Counted from the first letter of the stretch, positions 1 through 14,648 are shown. The stretch: 64,000 nucleotides of DNA from Spirodela intermedia (GCA_902729315.2 LR746278.1:4721501-4785500), one strand, 5' to 3'. Notes: generated by a model not told the origin, from the letters alone. Program-made: numbers and translations.

Positions 1-155
1 TTGCCATGTCAAATTCGTTCTCATCCATTATGGGCCCTACCAAATATATCACATCAGATCTTCAACTAGATTACAAGCAAAGAAGTAAGAAGATAGAGGA
101 TACTATACTATTCATTTATAATAGGACAAAATTACGTGTATCAAAGATATCAGAC

Positions 156-3100
156 CTCCCAGTTCGCAGTACAAACTCCTCAGTTTCTTTAATGAGTTCC
201 TCTGTTAAAACCGGTCCCTCCTTCATTTCAAGAACGATTTCGATTGTCAGATACGACCATCATATAAATTGAAAACAAAAACCAAAATAACCATAAAAGA
301 TTTAAGGGACATTACACCTGAGTCAGAGGGGAATATATTTGTTCACCCGTTTCTAGCATGGTTAGGTTCTTGGATGGATTACCAGCACCAAGCCTGAGAA
401 CATGAGCACCGGTTCTAACTTTTGCATATATCGTAGGCTTTTCGGATAGCTTGTTGAAAAAATCAACTGGATTATCATCCGGACTTCTGCTCACAACAGA
501 ATCCAACTGTTCTGTTGCATTAATTCGACGCAGTTTCCGGGCAATACAACAATTTATAACCTGCAATTGCTGATGCAGACGACAGCAATCTAAATCAGGA
601 TTTTCATCCAGCGGCATGTGAGGAATTGGTTTTCCCACAGACCATCGTCTCTTCAGCTACAGATATAAATAATTTCCGATTAAAATTCATTTCGATAATT
701 AAGACAATAGTAAATTTCATTGGCATGGTATAGATACAAAAGTGGTATGTTATGTTGCAAACTTCAGGATCATCAAAAAGTAATTTCTGATCGCAATATA
801 AAACCTGTTCCTGAGGTTTACACAGCTCCATGCAGAAAACAAATGCACAACACAATGTTGAGTTGAAACACTCAATAAGGTTCACACTTTCTCCTTGAGC
901 GGTTCTTTTCCAAAAAATTGTAAACAGAGGTGGCAAAGACAGTAAATCATGAAACTGATGCAACAATGGCCCTATCTAATGTAGACTAATTTTAGGTCAA
1001 CCCTTTATGCAAAAATATTACGTTTTCTTGTCAAAATTGGATAAACGAACAGACATTTGTACATTTTTCGTAAGGTAGAGTACAAGAACCAGCCTAATTA
1101 AACACATCCACTCATTTACTAGGCTACAACAGTCTGACATAGTGGGAAACAACACTCCAAAATGGGACAAGGGAGAGAGGAACATCAAATCAGCTGATAT
1201 GAATGTGACAGGCAATAATGATAACGAAGGTGATAACAACCATCTTCAAAGCAGGTTTTTTTCCATCCCTGTTTCCCAAACTTGTCTTTTTCTTACCATT
1301 GACAGAAGGAGAGACAATGGCAAAAGGCAATTATGATGCTGTCACGATATCATACTCAGTCATTCCCCCATGCCTACCTTTCACATCAAAACAGATCATC
1401 TTCGACCATTATAGCATATTTTCTACAAGGAATGACTAACTTGGATGATCAAAGATGGCCACAAAAGAAGAGTAACTGATCAGGTGGGTTCACCTCACAC
1501 TATCAGAGCAACAACTTTCAACCAAATTAAAGTCCTTTATAAATCACTGCCTTATGCGTTGGTCCAGGAGAATGGCCAGTCCCCAATATGTCATACTCTT
1601 TCAAAGAACCGCTCTTTTGACTTTTCTGCCTGATTCACATCATGGGTCTTAGGCCATTTATGCCAACAAAGGGGCTAGTGACTTCATATGTGATGCAGCT
1701 ATGACTAGTTTAACATAAGATTCCAGAAAAGGTTATGACTTCAAAGAATCTACATTGCACATAATATCAAATTGACACCAAACTGTAAATTTTTAATAGC
1801 ATTCGTCCGAAATTTGATAAAATGAAGCACCAACAGTCACGTCTGTAGAATAATCTCAAACAGTTTTATGAATATGATTGATCTAACTTCACTTACTTTA
1901 AATCCTATACTGAGTGATCATTTTTTCCAAGAGTAAAATCGTACAGAAATTCACGAAGTGCTGTGGCATTGTTGGCTACTAACTTCTCAATGTAAATAGA
2001 CATCTTCTTGGGTGGTTATTTATTGTTTTCAAGTCATTGAATTTGATGACTACGAATAGATTAGAGGACATGGTTTTCATACTTGTATACTAATGCTAAT
2101 TTTCATCAAGTTAAGTACCCTAAGAGGACATGGTTTTAATATTTGTATATTAATGTGCATTTCATCAAGTTAAGTACCATAAGAGATGTTTAACCGGCCA
2201 TCAAAGTTACCAGCACACTAAAGTGACCTAGGTAAGAAGCTTTAAACTTAATTGTTAAGATTCTCATATTCCTTACACTCATATGGTTCTAGGTTTTTTA
2301 TCCAGTGGTAAGAACCATCTAGACAAAAGAATAATTTTCCAAACATAGAATGTTATCCAGCTATTTAGTCTTAGATACTGAGACAACTTTTTAACTACAA
2401 CTTTTTGTTGCGCATCCATTACATGTATATAACGAAATCAATGCTTCCTTTGAAAAAAATAGAGAAAAGAGAAAAACGTTTATCACCATCTAGGCACAGC
2501 AACAGAATAACTCTTCAAACGTAGAATATGATAAAGTTATTTGGTCTTTTATACCGAGACAAATTTGTAACTAAAAACTTTTGGTTGCATATCCATTATA
2601 TAAAATGTACATCATTACATATCTTTGTGCAAAAATGTATGAAGCGCTATAGCCTCTGATACCAAAACGTCAGGCTTCTATGTAGTGATTTCAATATGTA
2701 GACAACCGAAATCATCCCTCCAGCCTTTTCTTGTATGCTAATTGATGTTAGAGACTGAAGATAATCTCATTTAATATCTTTTTCCTTCAAGTTCAATTCC
2801 ACATTACCCTAAAGAATAAATTAAGAACTGGGACCTTCTGCAGAATTAGTAGACCACATTTGAAAGCTTTCATATTTCTTACTCAGATTCTAGCGACATG
2901 CCCCTTTATGTTTCAGACACAGAACCAAAACCCTCTTCCAATTCTTTTTTTTTCCTTGTCCAACCCTCCAATGCAAGAAACTCAGAAATTTTCTGGAAAA
3001 AGTCTTTAATTCCAGATACTAGGAAACTAAGAAAGTAAGACCTATTTCTTTAATTCCAGATACTATCAACTAAAAGAGACAATTATGACTAAAAGCTTCT

Positions 3101-6100
3101 TCCTTTCAAATTAAAAAAAGGAATTTCAACATAAAAACGTCAAATTTCCATAGGATTAAGACTAAGTTGGCAATTAGCTGTGTAAGTACATATCTCAGGA
3201 AAACTTGAAAGAAGATATGCTCTGCACGAAGATTTTTCTCAACGAAATAATATATACGGTATGCACATGGTGTCCCTGCGTATGGAAAACATAAACAGAT
3301 AGACCTAAATCTTGACCTGATAAAACCAAGTGCTTGGGAAAACATTTTTCACGAAAACACTAACTCTTAATGATAAATTAACTTAAATGCAGATAATCTA
3401 TAAGCTCAAACAATGTTGTTTTCCTTTAATAGTTTGTGAGAAAGTGATCCATACTTCAGTGACGACATTATGCCAAAACAAAACCATCTTGTGTAAAGAC
3501 TTGAAGCTTCCAGCGATTTCAGAAACTTTAACCAAAAAGCTTCCTGGGGGAGCACCATGGATACATGTGATCAACAATGACTGTGACCTAGATCCTTCAT
3601 TCCCTTTGAGGGGCTGTTCCCCTGCAATTTATCTTGCAGATATTACAATGAAACTGAGGAACGAATATTACGCTGAAGAATTCAATCTGAAAAATACAAA
3701 CCTAATTCACAACCTGAATCAAATAAGACCTGAACGGCAGAAGAGATTTCCAATTTGCCACACATTTCATGGTTCAGCTTGTCCTTCTCACGAACCACAA
3801 TTGATTTGACCACAGAAAAACTCAAGCCCAGTTTCTCTTTCATTGGTGGAGAATCACTATCTTGCATCGGAAAATCTTTCACAGATTTAAAGGTCTTTGC
3901 TTTCCTGCAGGATAACGAAAGAGTAAAACAGACATCAATCAATTGCAAAATAAACCTTACATCAATTCAAAACAACTTTCCAATAGATAATATGTATTGA
4001 ATCGTAAAGCATAAAAAACACAGTCATTTGGCTTCAACGTAATTACACAAAAAGAATCTTAAAAAAATTAAATCCATGAATGATTTTCCATACGGTCGAG
4101 TATATTTCATTAGTTCTTATCTTAGACAGAAAAGGTAATAAAGTATATTTCTAATGAAAGCAAAAAAAATTGGGTGGTCACTGAAAGAGACATGCACAGC
4201 TGCAGTCAAATAAATACTTACATATTGGCTGCTGCCAGATTTTTAAGGACATAAGCAGGAGGAATTGAAGTAGTTATCACAGGATTTCTACCATGATCCA
4301 GTCCACTGGATCCCATTTCCTGAAAGTGATCAATCTTTTAAGCTACTGCACTGAAACTGACATTAAGCAACTGCACACAAAAATTTACAAATTTGACACA
4401 ATGAGATAACACTGGGAATAATAGATACGAATCACAGATTGAAACCAACTCTGATTGTTGATAGATAATACCCCAAAAAAATCCAGGATCTTGGAATTTT
4501 TGTCACCTTCATCAACAGACATGAGTGGTACACGAGTTCTAACATATCTTTTATTTTAAGATTTGCATTTCTGATCCATAACTCAACACGCTTTGCATAG
4601 ATATTGAATAAAATATTCAGAAACAGGAATCCATAGACAAATCATTCGTGGATGCCTCTAGTTTATACCTGACGGAGAAAACTGATGGTTTCCGTCATGC
4701 TTCTATTTCTGCCTCATCCATTAAATGGTAGCCTTCTGAAGTTAAAGTTAAAACCATGCTTGACATTCCCAAAAGCAGATATTTTGAGAATATAACTAGG
4801 CTACAAAAGAAAAAAGGAATCAAATTCCTGCTAATCTTAGGCTAACCAAAAAAAAGAGATTTAAATACAGTAACCAGTGTATGTTCTTTTTGCACAAGAA
4901 AAGAGATTTAAAGAAAATTGTATTAGAAAGTGTTCCTTCAGAGATGCCCTTCATACATTAAGATATTCTTTTTGCAAGGTTTAAAAAAGTTGATGTGATA
5001 TTAGTTCAGTACAAGTACACCCGTAGTCACCACGTATGTTCATTCATTAGACCATTTGCCAATTTATGAAATGCAGGTTCTATTTTGTAATGTCACTTTT
5101 GAACATAGACACCCAAATTGAGAAGTAACAAAGAATAATTTAGTTGACACTATTTACACCGAAAAATTATTTACTCATAGGTACAACATGATTCAATTAT
5201 TTTTTACGAAATGTTAACGGCATGTTATCCACGTGTTAAAAAAGAAAGGTCTTAAATAAAACATAGAAGATAATTTTAAAATAATTTATTCATTAGACGG
5301 AAAATAATGGCCTTCTACCTTCATGTCTGGAATGTCTCTTTGATTCCACTGCAAGCAATTGGCAGGAATAGAAATATCTGGAGGCACCTGGCTAGTTTTC
5401 TCCTCAACGTCTCTCTTTCCTATCCTAAAATTCTTTAGGGAGTGCTGCCAATCTTGTTTTTTCCCCAGGTTTAAAGGTTTCCATTTCGTATAGTTGATAT
5501 CCTGAAAATAGTAAAAAGAATTAAAAAACTAGATATTAAAAACGATTGTAGTCTAGTACCACAAGAGTGTAACAATCAAGAATGCTTGAAAAAGCAATCA
5601 GTATCTTCGAGGTACTTCCACTGATGGGATACATTTTAACGGTATCATGACAGTACAATGGTTAAGCATCAAATACTCCATTTTTAATGTGGAAACCATT
5701 GCAACCTGGTTCCCGACTAACCAGCAGTCGAAATGTACGATATCAGAGATTTCAGGTGGCACAACAATGATGTAGGACACTGTTGACAGTCTCACACATC
5801 CAATGAAGGCTCTTTTTTTGATATAATCACCCACATGTCTAGGTACACTGAACATCGCTGGAAACACTTTCAAGAAGATCATACATCGATTCCACAAGCA
5901 ATAGGATTGTATCCTTTTTGTGAAAATCTTATGCCAAATCAATTGCAGTAGCTTGATAAGGCAATAGAATTTTGAAAATATTCTTGCTAAAAGAAAGCCA
6001 GCACAAAAAAGAGTCCAGAGTCAATGAAAAAAATAATTTGGAAACCAATCAGAAACATTAGAAAAATGTTGAACACTAAAGAGTAGCACACAACATTACT

Positions 6101-8797
6101 AGTCACAATATTTTTGTTGTCTTATCATGATAGCATGAAGCACTTAATGTCATGAAATTAACTGAACATGTCTACTAAAAGTAATGATAAGAAAAACATG
6201 GGAACAAGGTTTCAATGGCTTTCCCAGCCTGGAATGAGTAATACAGAAGAATAAATTGCTACTATAAAGGACACTAGGATATTTTAAGGATTGCGCGCTT
6301 CTAGTTGAGTATGTGAATGGCAGAAAATGAATATTCACTAAGAATGATATTTTAACCAAAATGGTCAACTTCAGTGGGCTGCTTTGCCCAGCAGCAGTTG
6401 CAGACGTTGGCCCTCCCTGGATTTGTCCTGCTGCCTTGAGCTGCCTCTGCAGTGACCATGCTCACAACTTCTGTCTCTGCCATGATTACCTCCCTGACTA
6501 CCATGCCGACTCCCTATTAATAGAAAGGGATTACAGCCTTATTGAGCTGGCTGGTCCACATATCCCCTCTGAGGAAAGTCTTTTGTAATGGATGACCCTC
6601 GAAACCTCTTCTATTGAAATGCAGCATAGATCTTGATGATTAATGGAACAAACAACAGACATATCCCGTACTTTTCACTCCCTCAAGCCTATTGATGCAA
6701 ATGGACAGCGAATTTTATTTTGTGTTCATCTGATCAAGATGGTCGACGGTTCCAAAGCTAAGCTAATCCTATCTTCGCTATTCTCTTCTAAAGTATATAT
6801 GGTTCGAGGCATATCTATTGCAGCTTGGCCCCTATCACTACTGTTCAACGAAGTCGCTAAAATATAAACTCTCAAACCCTAAAATATGCATAATCAGTTA
6901 TTGTGAGGAAATACCAGTTGTTGAAGACTCCCATATCAACTGTTCATGATCATATCCCATGCCAACCAATTTGGGGTTTAATAAGTCAAATAAATTGCCC
7001 AGGTAACTAACAGCCTGCCATCTTATCAAATGCAGGAAGAGTCGACAACCAGGGCAAATCTTGTCTTAGAAATAAATATAGTGACTTATTGTGATGATAG
7101 CAGTGTCGCATCATATCCATTTTGAATCAAACCGATTCGATTTTAAATTCATGAATGTTCGAAAATCATGTAGAGTAAAAAGACTGGTTCAGAATGTATA
7201 AAAAAAGAATCTACATAAAATATAACGTTAATTTCAAGAGAAAGAAAGCAATGTTATTTCCGTTTTCGAAAAGATGTTATTTATCAATTATAGTTTTCAC
7301 AATTTTAGTTCCTAATTTGGTGATTAATTAACATGTTGACCTGAGATTAGCACTAAACTTAATTCACTTCCAACCCAAGGTAACATATGCAGTAAATTTA
7401 TTCATCACCAGTCAGTAGATTAGCACAAAAATTTAATATTATTTGAAAATGTATCCAGTTAAAAATTAAATTATGAAAATATATCCATGTCAAAAATATA
7501 TGACTAGATATTTCCTATGATATTACTATATTTTTAATAACAGCCTCCATATTTATTTCTTTTATCCTCATATATTCCTTCAAATATTATCTTTTGATGA
7601 TGATTATAATAGGGTACAGATATGACCAAAAGACGGTTAGCATATAAAGGACTCATCTTTTCCCAACATCTAAAAATTCTATTATTCCACTATCCAAGCT
7701 AGAAAAATGAGTTCCAGGCATACACATCCTTGACACCTGGGTGATCCCTCAGAGAATATAACGCCCATGATTTGTCAAATCTCAGCATCAGCGCTGTGAT
7801 CTGTTGAGCAGACTCTGATCAAAATTCGGCAAATATCCAGTACATGGGTAACATTGCCAGAGCTATAAAGTTGAGTCAAAATGGAGATGGCGTGTGCAAG
7901 GAAGACAGTCATGAGCGAACTTCTACCAAACCACTTAATGCTTTTTCATGGATCTGGTTTAATTTATAACCATAACATTGCAAGGAGACCGTATTGCATG
8001 CTTGACAATGTGATGCCGGCTCCAGCATCCCACCTCTGCCAGTAAGTGGCCCATCGTTATTTCATGTCAACAGAGAATGTAATATATCAAACCAAACCTA
8101 TCTCCTCTTACCACGACCGAGTCAACTTGAATCCAAATCAATAAAAGTGGACTTTAAAAAAGCATTCAGTGTTATGATAGAATGACACCGGCCATCAGAA
8201 TTGCCTCCCAATTTTCAAAGAAAATCGGCATAGAATTTATTTTTAAAATAATCATTGCCGACTATCAGACATGGAGAACAATAAATAGTTCCAAGTAAAA
8301 AAAATGATCAAAAAATATGAAAAAAAATCCATTCTGTTAATTTGAAGATGAAGACAAAAAGGAGTAAGAAAAAACAAAAAAATTAAAGAAGCACCTCCTC
8401 GGATTTTTTTGCAGGCTCCTCAAACTCAGTAGACGCTGTCAACTGATCTCCCCCCTCCCTCCTCGCCAAATTCTGAGGCTTTCCATCACCTACATAAACC
8501 CAAACAATCGGTGAGAGGGGCTCCCCGCAAAGGTAAATTAAAACGGCGACGAACAATGAAACAATTCCTCGATCCGGGAATCCCATCGAGGTATCGGAGA
8601 TCTTGCGTGCGCGTGCGTAGGAGTGTAGGGGATAAATCAGCGTGAAGACCTCGCTCCCGATCGTTCTTCAGATCGATGCGGATGTCCGTGAGGACCTTCT
8701 CCGCTTTGGCTGCCGCGGAGTGGATCGCCGTCTTGGCCCTGGAAACGAGGGACGACGACGACGACGACGACGACGACGTTGAGGAAGCAGATGCCAT
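156..8797 (-). CDS. RAB3GAP1: Rab3 GTPase-activating protein catalytic subunit (N-terminal two thirds; gene runs off the left edge)
   Basis: In animals this family works with RAB3GAP2 as a GAP for Rab3 and exchange factor for Rab18 in membrane traffic and autophagy; the plant role is inferred. I read eight exons, all with GT/AG borders and matching phases: 8797-8650, 8489-8395, 5501-5319, 4319-4222, 3904-3714, 3621-3455, 656-318 and 220-156, about 428 residues. The family is recognised from the N-terminus (LVSRAKTAIHSAAAKAE), WKPLNLGKKQDWQ, the block ending SFKSLHKMVLFWHNVVTE, LHQQLQVINCCIARK, LRLGAGNPSKNLTMLETGE and LTEELIKETEEFVLRTG, all in the order of plant RAB3GAP1. The start codon at 8797 is followed by a serine run encoded by a GAC/TCG microsatellite. 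The 220-156 exon ends in phase 2, and no exon of matching phase remains in bases 1-155, so the rest lies outside the window. Introns are long (5502-8394 and 657-3454). No frameshift or stop is seen. Confidence 0.88.
2063..2182. repeat. Two-copy tandem repeat, 60-base period
   Basis: The sequence starting agaggacatggtttt at 2063 starts again at 2123. Both copies continue through ttcatcaagttaagtacc, with scattered substitutions. The repeat lies inside a RAB3GAP1 intron and has no coding content. Confidence 0.85.
2311..2610. repeat. Diverged direct duplication, about 180 bases apart
   Basis: The stretch near 2315-2430 (caaacatagaatgttatcc ... ctgagacaac ... tttttgttgcgcatccatta) is repeated near 2490-2610 (caaacgtagaatatgataaa ... 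ccgagacaaa ... ttttggttgcatatccatta). The copies differ at many positions, so the duplication is old. It is intronic. Confidence 0.6.
5502..8394 (-). other. Long intron of RAB3GAP1, with a possible copia-type gag relic
   Basis: The exons on both sides join in phase 0, so no exon is required here. Read on the minus strand, about 6250-6600 looks like a degenerate Gly/Arg-rich segment followed by a damaged CCHC zinc knuckle (cysteines clustered near 6390, then a frame break), as in copia gag proteins. This identification is weak. The rest is AT-rich and without recognisable features; a 114-codon open frame at 5598-5942 resembles nothing I know. Confidence 0.45.
8751..8778. repeat. (GAC)n trinucleotide microsatellite in a coding exon
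   Basis: About nine GAC units on the plus strand read as consecutive TCG serine codons on the minus strand. They form the serine run just after the RAB3GAP1 start codon, so length changes here would only alter a probably disordered N-terminus. Confidence 0.9.
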
Positions 8798-11700
8798 GCG
8801 CAGCAGCCAGAACTCTGGAGGCTGCCTGCAGCTCTGCGGATCGAAGAAACAGCCACCCGAGATGAAAATCCAGGCAGTTGGACTTTGGGCACCCCATATA
8901 ATCGATGGAAACAGCTTTAGAGAGGGGATTTAAAAAGGCCAGGGTCAATGCTGACATGTCGGTGAAGGTGGGCCCGCCAAATCCATCCATCGGCTGTCAG
9001 GATCATGACACTTGGAACCGATCTACGGACATCATCTAGCACCTTTAAATCCAACCTCCCACCTACGGATCGAGGGCGGACTTGACCGCGGAGCGGAGCA
9101 GACTGAATCGAAGGGACTCGGACAGATGAACAGCCAGATTAGCGACGCCACGCGGGCAGACCGATACGTGTAAGGAACCCAAGCCACCAGGCGGTGCTTT
9201 TCCTTTTTGTAAGGGCCGCATTAGGCTTTGCCGAGAACAAGGCCTCCACGAAAAGTCCCTTCCCAAAGTACTGTCTATAAAGAACTTGGGACCAATTGTT
9301 AGAGCCCAATCCCCAACACGTCACTAGCCGACATGAAGAGAACTGTAGAGAGAGAAACACACGTAATCACATGGGCGCCGTGCAACCTACCCACCATAAA
9401 TAGAACTTCTATATAATTGAAATTCGCTCTAGTTTTGCTCCACAAAGAGCATAGGTTGATTCATTGCCCATTTTCGAGCTGTTCCAACCATCAATGAGGC
9501 TTTAATACATACATACCATATTGAAATCCAAAATATTAGCATTGACTCAATACATTAGTGAACAAAATCATACTCTTTGTTTCCATTCTTCCACATGAAA
9601 TGGGCAAGATGACTCTAGCAGGCGTACCTCAGATGTATTCATTCGCATGCATGTTCATACAAAGAGGCAAAAACTTGGTCATATTTATAAAACTCCTGGC
9701 AGAAGATAAGAAGACTGCACATTATTTTCAACCCTTTTTAGTTAATGGTTTGGCCTTTTTCGTTGAATTTGAGACTAGCTCGTGCTAGCTGGCTATTTGG
9801 GTTCACCTTATGAACTCTAGGCTTCTAATGACTTGACTTGCTAGTCCTATTACTTCTTTACACTTGGTGATGATGCTCTGGTATTTATGTTTATCAGAAA
9901 TCAGTAATACTGCACGGAAAATGGCAACTCCTTTTATTGAAAGGCTATGATGGACATCGCAATATGGCCCTTTGCTTGAGTTTCATGAAGGATTGAATTT
10001 CTCTGTTTCTTCATTCATCCTTTATGCAGAGAAAAGGAAATAATAATCCACAAATATAAAGTCTACAAAATTAGGGCCCCACCTAGTCTTAAGAGGAATG
10101 AGAGGAGAGGAAAATAGATAATTCATATAGTAAAAGTTCTTATTTATCAACGAGATGACCCTTCTCTTCTTCATCATCTATCTTCTATCATGCAGTTACA
10201 CTAGACTTCCTTGCACCCATCCACAATGCATCATAGTAACGTTAATTTTAATTATAATCATAGAGGATTTTTTATGATATATGGTGATCATTATTAGTTT
10301 TTGAACTTCAATGGAGCTGCAAGAAAGATGGAAGATAAAAGGTTACAAGCCAATAATATCAAAAGAAGACAATCAGCTCATGAAAAAAATAGGACGGATA
10401 CAACAAGCACAGAAATAGTCTATAAAAAGAAATGGTTTGTAAATGAAATGAAATGAGCATAAGGAGTATATAAATAAGCTAGTTAGCAGAATTTTCTACA
10501 TGTAGAAGATGTTTGAAAGATAGTTGATACCTTACAATGGACAAAGAATATATAGATGATAGAACCTCAAATAATTGGAATGATTTCAGATATAGTTGGA
10601 AGAAAGTAATTCCCTCATAGACATAACGTGGCCCCTCCAAGTTGTATACTTCATCCAAAGTAATTACAATGATGATTGTATTATAAAGGTGGCCAACCAA
10701 AACGTTTTTCACTATCAAAAATTCTCATAAGTTAATTGACTCAGGATGAAGTTTTGCAAAGTTCTTTCCTACTAGGAATTTTACATGTTAAATCAAATTT
10801 GTTTTAATATTGGAATGCTTTTCTTATCAAGTGAGTCAAGTAACTTCCTACCTATTGTAACTATTGGTCCAAACAACCTAGACATGGGTGAATTGATTAT
10901 TTAAATTTTTCATACTTGTCATCAAATTTTATCAAGTTTTCTTGGACTTACACTAACTAGGACAACATATCAGTCAACTATTTTTAGGTCAACTCACTAG
11001 ATCTCACAATAAACCAATTAATAAAAGCACCTTTTTTTAGTGGTTTAACCTTTTCTAGCATTCATATAATAACAGCTTGTTTGTATCCTTTTCTTTATTT
11101 CTAATACTCTATTTAATTGAGTTAAAAATAAAATTCTCACAACCAATGCATTATCTTACATAGTCTAATTTCATACATTGATTTCATTGCATTAGAAACT
11201 AAAGTATTAACTTGCCTCTCACCATAGCGCCTTCACTTCTAGGAATAGGAAATGAGTGTTTCAAAAATGATTCTTTAAGATATTAAAATGCTTCCTTGAT
11301 GAACTTTTGAGAGCTTGAGAAAGTTTAGGAGTTCTATATTTTTGATGATGGCAATAAGTAATGGAAGAAAAATATGATAAGAGTATTCTTTCTAAATTAG
11401 TGTTGTTGTGATCATACTGATTCTTATTGAGGAAAGCCTAAACTATCTAAAGTCAGGTTAAAATTATAGTTTTGACACTTTTAGTTAAATTGAATTTTCT
11501 TGTGACCTTAAAAATACCCAAGAGGATTGTACATGCACTGACATGGTTTATGTAATTTGTTTGAGGATGTTAGTCAAATATCATTTGTGCATTTTCTCCA
11601 GTCCTTAATCTAGGTGTCTATAAGTGTTAATAGATGAGGGGAGAGAAAGAGATAACTATTAGGCATATAGTATATAGTGAAAAAAATAGAATTACTTGTT

Positions 11701-13539
11701 AGGCAAGTTGTCCCTATGAAATGGCAAGTCCTTTTTCTGCACCTTTCGAAGATAAAATCATCTCAAGTTAAAAGTAACGAGAACCCCCCTTAATATCATT
11801 GAGTTAAATAGTCTCTTATCTTTAGGGAAAAATATAATAGAAAGCCTAATATCAAATTTTGTCCTAGGGGCACTAATTCACTAGGTACCCCCTTAATATT
11901 TTTGAAACTAGAGTTGATGAAAACAAAGCATAAATCTAAAAGAAGTAACCAAATTTTGAATCCAACTAATTAGAGGCTTCAAACCCTAAATCCACAAGGG
12001 GTTGATTTGTATCCACAACATCAAAATGTAACTCATGAATTTACAACGGGTTCTTGAATCCACTAGGAGAAAATAGGCAACTTCACAAGACAAACAAACT
12101 CAACTTATAGTGCCACCTCAAGTTCAAGTGGTCTTTATATAGGCATAAAAGAGATGTGGTATACTCTCAAAAACTAAAATATTTATGAACAGATCTTAAG
12201 ATAGAATCTTGAATAGATCATAAAATAGACTCTAATAGACAATAAATCAAACTATAGACAAACAAGAGAGTGACATACTTTGAACATAATCAAAATAAAT
12301 TATAAAACAAAAAAAATACAAAGTGGCTTTTTGTGCACTATGAGGCCCAATTCAAGTTTGGGCCATCTTTAGCATTCTCTTTAAGGCCCAATTCAAATGT
12401 GGTTAGGCCTTTGGCTTTTAGGATTCTCCTTATCTTCTGCATTTTGGGATACATGAATATTATAAGAGAGCAATGCCTCCTTGGATCCCACCACCAATTC
12501 ATCATAGGGATTTGATCCATATACTCACTACATACTTGGTGTTGATCATTCTCTATATACCACAACATATATATGGAAATATTTCAAATTGGGCACTAGA
12601 CAAGTGAGTTGTCTATTGAGTTAGTTTAGACTATTGCCAAGGGATTTCTATTGTGGGATGATAGTTCAACCTTCCCCACTATCTACAAGACACTTTACAA
12701 GCTTCTACAAATACATATTAGTACATGTCATCTAATAGTAATGCTTTAATTAGCCTCACGTCAATTCATAATTCTAGGCCTGTCTATGATTCTAAAAGAA
12801 ATTTTTAGATTTCACCTCAAGGTTGACCTGCATTCCCAAATATTTTTCCTGATTTAATAACTCTAGACTGCTTGGAGGACATTCTTATACTAACAATACA
12901 ATATAATGGAACAAATAAATAATACCTACACATATTTTTAATACCTCCCTTGCATATATTGATATCACATACATGGAAATAATTCAATTAATTTTGAACT
13001 TGCAACAAGTACTCTTCTCTTGATTTGAATTAATTTCTTAGAAGTTTAGAGTTATGATTAATGTTGGTGGGATTAAATTTAGAGGACAATATTTTCCTTT
13101 ATTTGTAGCATGGAATGTTTGGAAAATAGTCGTTAAGCATTAGTTGTAGTTGTTCTAATGCCTACACACGCACACAATGACCAATTCCTAGGTACCATAG
13201 GACCTCATATTTTAACTATTTTGTCTCTTAGTATTACTATTTAACTATTTTTTGATATTCTATAGTAGCAGGACGTACCAAAAGGGAAAGATGAATTTGA
13301 CCTCACTCAATTGGTACCTATTTTTTCTTCCTTGTTCAGTTCTTCAAAAAATCAATGTGTTGTCATTTAATCTACCAAACCGACTCCATTTCTAAGGACA
13401 ACGCCCTTAGGTTCCCTAAGTTTCTATTGATTCTTCTCTGCATACAAGCTCTAGATGAGCTTAGATACTAAATATTGTCCAAGATACAAGTTTTACATGT
13501 TACTATTCTAAACGTTTTGGTTTGAATAGTGTGGATGGC
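8798..13539. other. Intergenic, AT-rich, no gene recognised
   Basis: The first few hundred bases upstream of the RAB3GAP1 start are GC-richer and probably hold its 5' UTR and promoter; no convincing TATA box was found. From about 9400 the sequence is AT-rich with only short open frames that resemble nothing. Short repeated phrases such as ggcccaattcaa near 12345-12395 suggest old, unclassified repeat-derived DNA. Confidence 0.55.
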
Positions 13540-14062
13540 TGACGTGACTCAGCCGTTGTATATTAAATCACACAAATCTAAAATTTATAAAACTAGAAAA
13601 TATGAATTTTCAGATATTTAGAAGTATTTATAAATAAATATATCAATTATAATTCAATAAAAGTTCCAAAAATAGTAGTAATTTTCTAAGTCGATCACAA
13701 GGATGTAATATAATATCTGGTAATTATTCAGAATATTTCTCAATGAATACGATTTTCTATGGATTTTATATTAGGAAGTAAAAAGGAAATATATTTAAAA
13801 TTTACGAAAAAGGTAAATAAGGGTATAGGCGTCAGGATGACATTAGCACTCGACGAATGCGAATCGGGCGGAAACAGAGTTCCGCTCGGCAATTCTTACA
13901 TAAGCGATTACAGATGATTTAATTGATAAAATTAAGATCTGTAAAAGCCGAAAGAATTGTAATAGAACAAAGTATATCTTGATAAATTAAAAACACAAAA
14001 ATTATCACTAAATAAAGTGTAAAGTAAATTAAAAGCAGGAAAACAGAGTTCCGGCGTCGCGA

Positions 14063-14158
14063 CGGCGATGCATCGGTGATGCACCAAAATCATGAGCATT
14101 CGGGAGGATTGTCGTGTAGTGTCCACGGCCTCGAAGGCTCTCCTTAGACAAAGACGAC
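14063..14158. repeat. Module shared by both solo LTRs and GLR intron 1 (copy A)
   Basis: This stretch runs from ggcgatgca through gggaggattgtcgtgtag and tgtccacggcctcgaaggct to agacaaagacg. It recurs in the other solo LTR near 49738-49828 (inverted) and, closely matching, in intron 1 of the intact GLR gene at 25194-25276. Confidence 0.75.
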
Positions 14159-14648
14159 GTGGGCAATCTCTAGATCTTCTCGCAAAGTCTAGAGATCAAT
14201 GAAGTGGGTCATCGAATCGTCTCCAGCGGCTGTCACCCGGTGGAGCAGAAAAATAACGATTTTGCGGCTCTCCAGTGGCTGTCACTCAATAGAGAGGAGC
14301 TAGATAGAGGTGGGGCGCGTGTCAGGGAGCTTCATTCTCAGGTCCGCGTAGTAAGAGGAGGCTCTTCATCGCATCTGGTACACTCTCAGGAGGTGGCGAC
14401 TCGTCTCCCAACGGATTGTCCTCTTCCCGATGACGGCTTGTTCGTTGATCAATCAGAGATGATTTACTCGATGGATTCGCGATCCTTTTATTGCGAATCG
14501 TTCAGCAATTTTAGTAGCAATGCTCTGCGAATTATGTTGACGAGATTTTCACCAATGATCTAGCGATTCTCGTTGCTTAATCCTTCACCGGCGATCTGCA
14601 AGAAAGTCACAATAATCAGATAAAAATATATGAATTTTGACTTTGGGA

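Larger units (their letters stand above)
657..3454 (-). other. Long intron of the RAB3GAP1 gene
   Basis: This 2.8-kb AT-rich interval lies between the exon ending ...HNVVTE and the exon starting LKRRWSVGKP, which join in phase 0. It contains two internal duplications, listed separately. No coding exon, tRNA or recognisable transposon protein was found in it. Confidence 0.75.

Noticed and set aside
1-37. Possible next RAB3GAP1 exon at the left edge (GPIMDENEFDMA on the minus strand)
   Set aside because: Joining the phase-2 end of the 220-156 exon to this acceptor gives an immediate stop, and the peptide does not fit the family.
5598-5942. 114-codon minus-strand frame in a RAB3GAP1 intron
   Set aside because: Flanking exons join perfectly in phase without it, and no homology is recognised.
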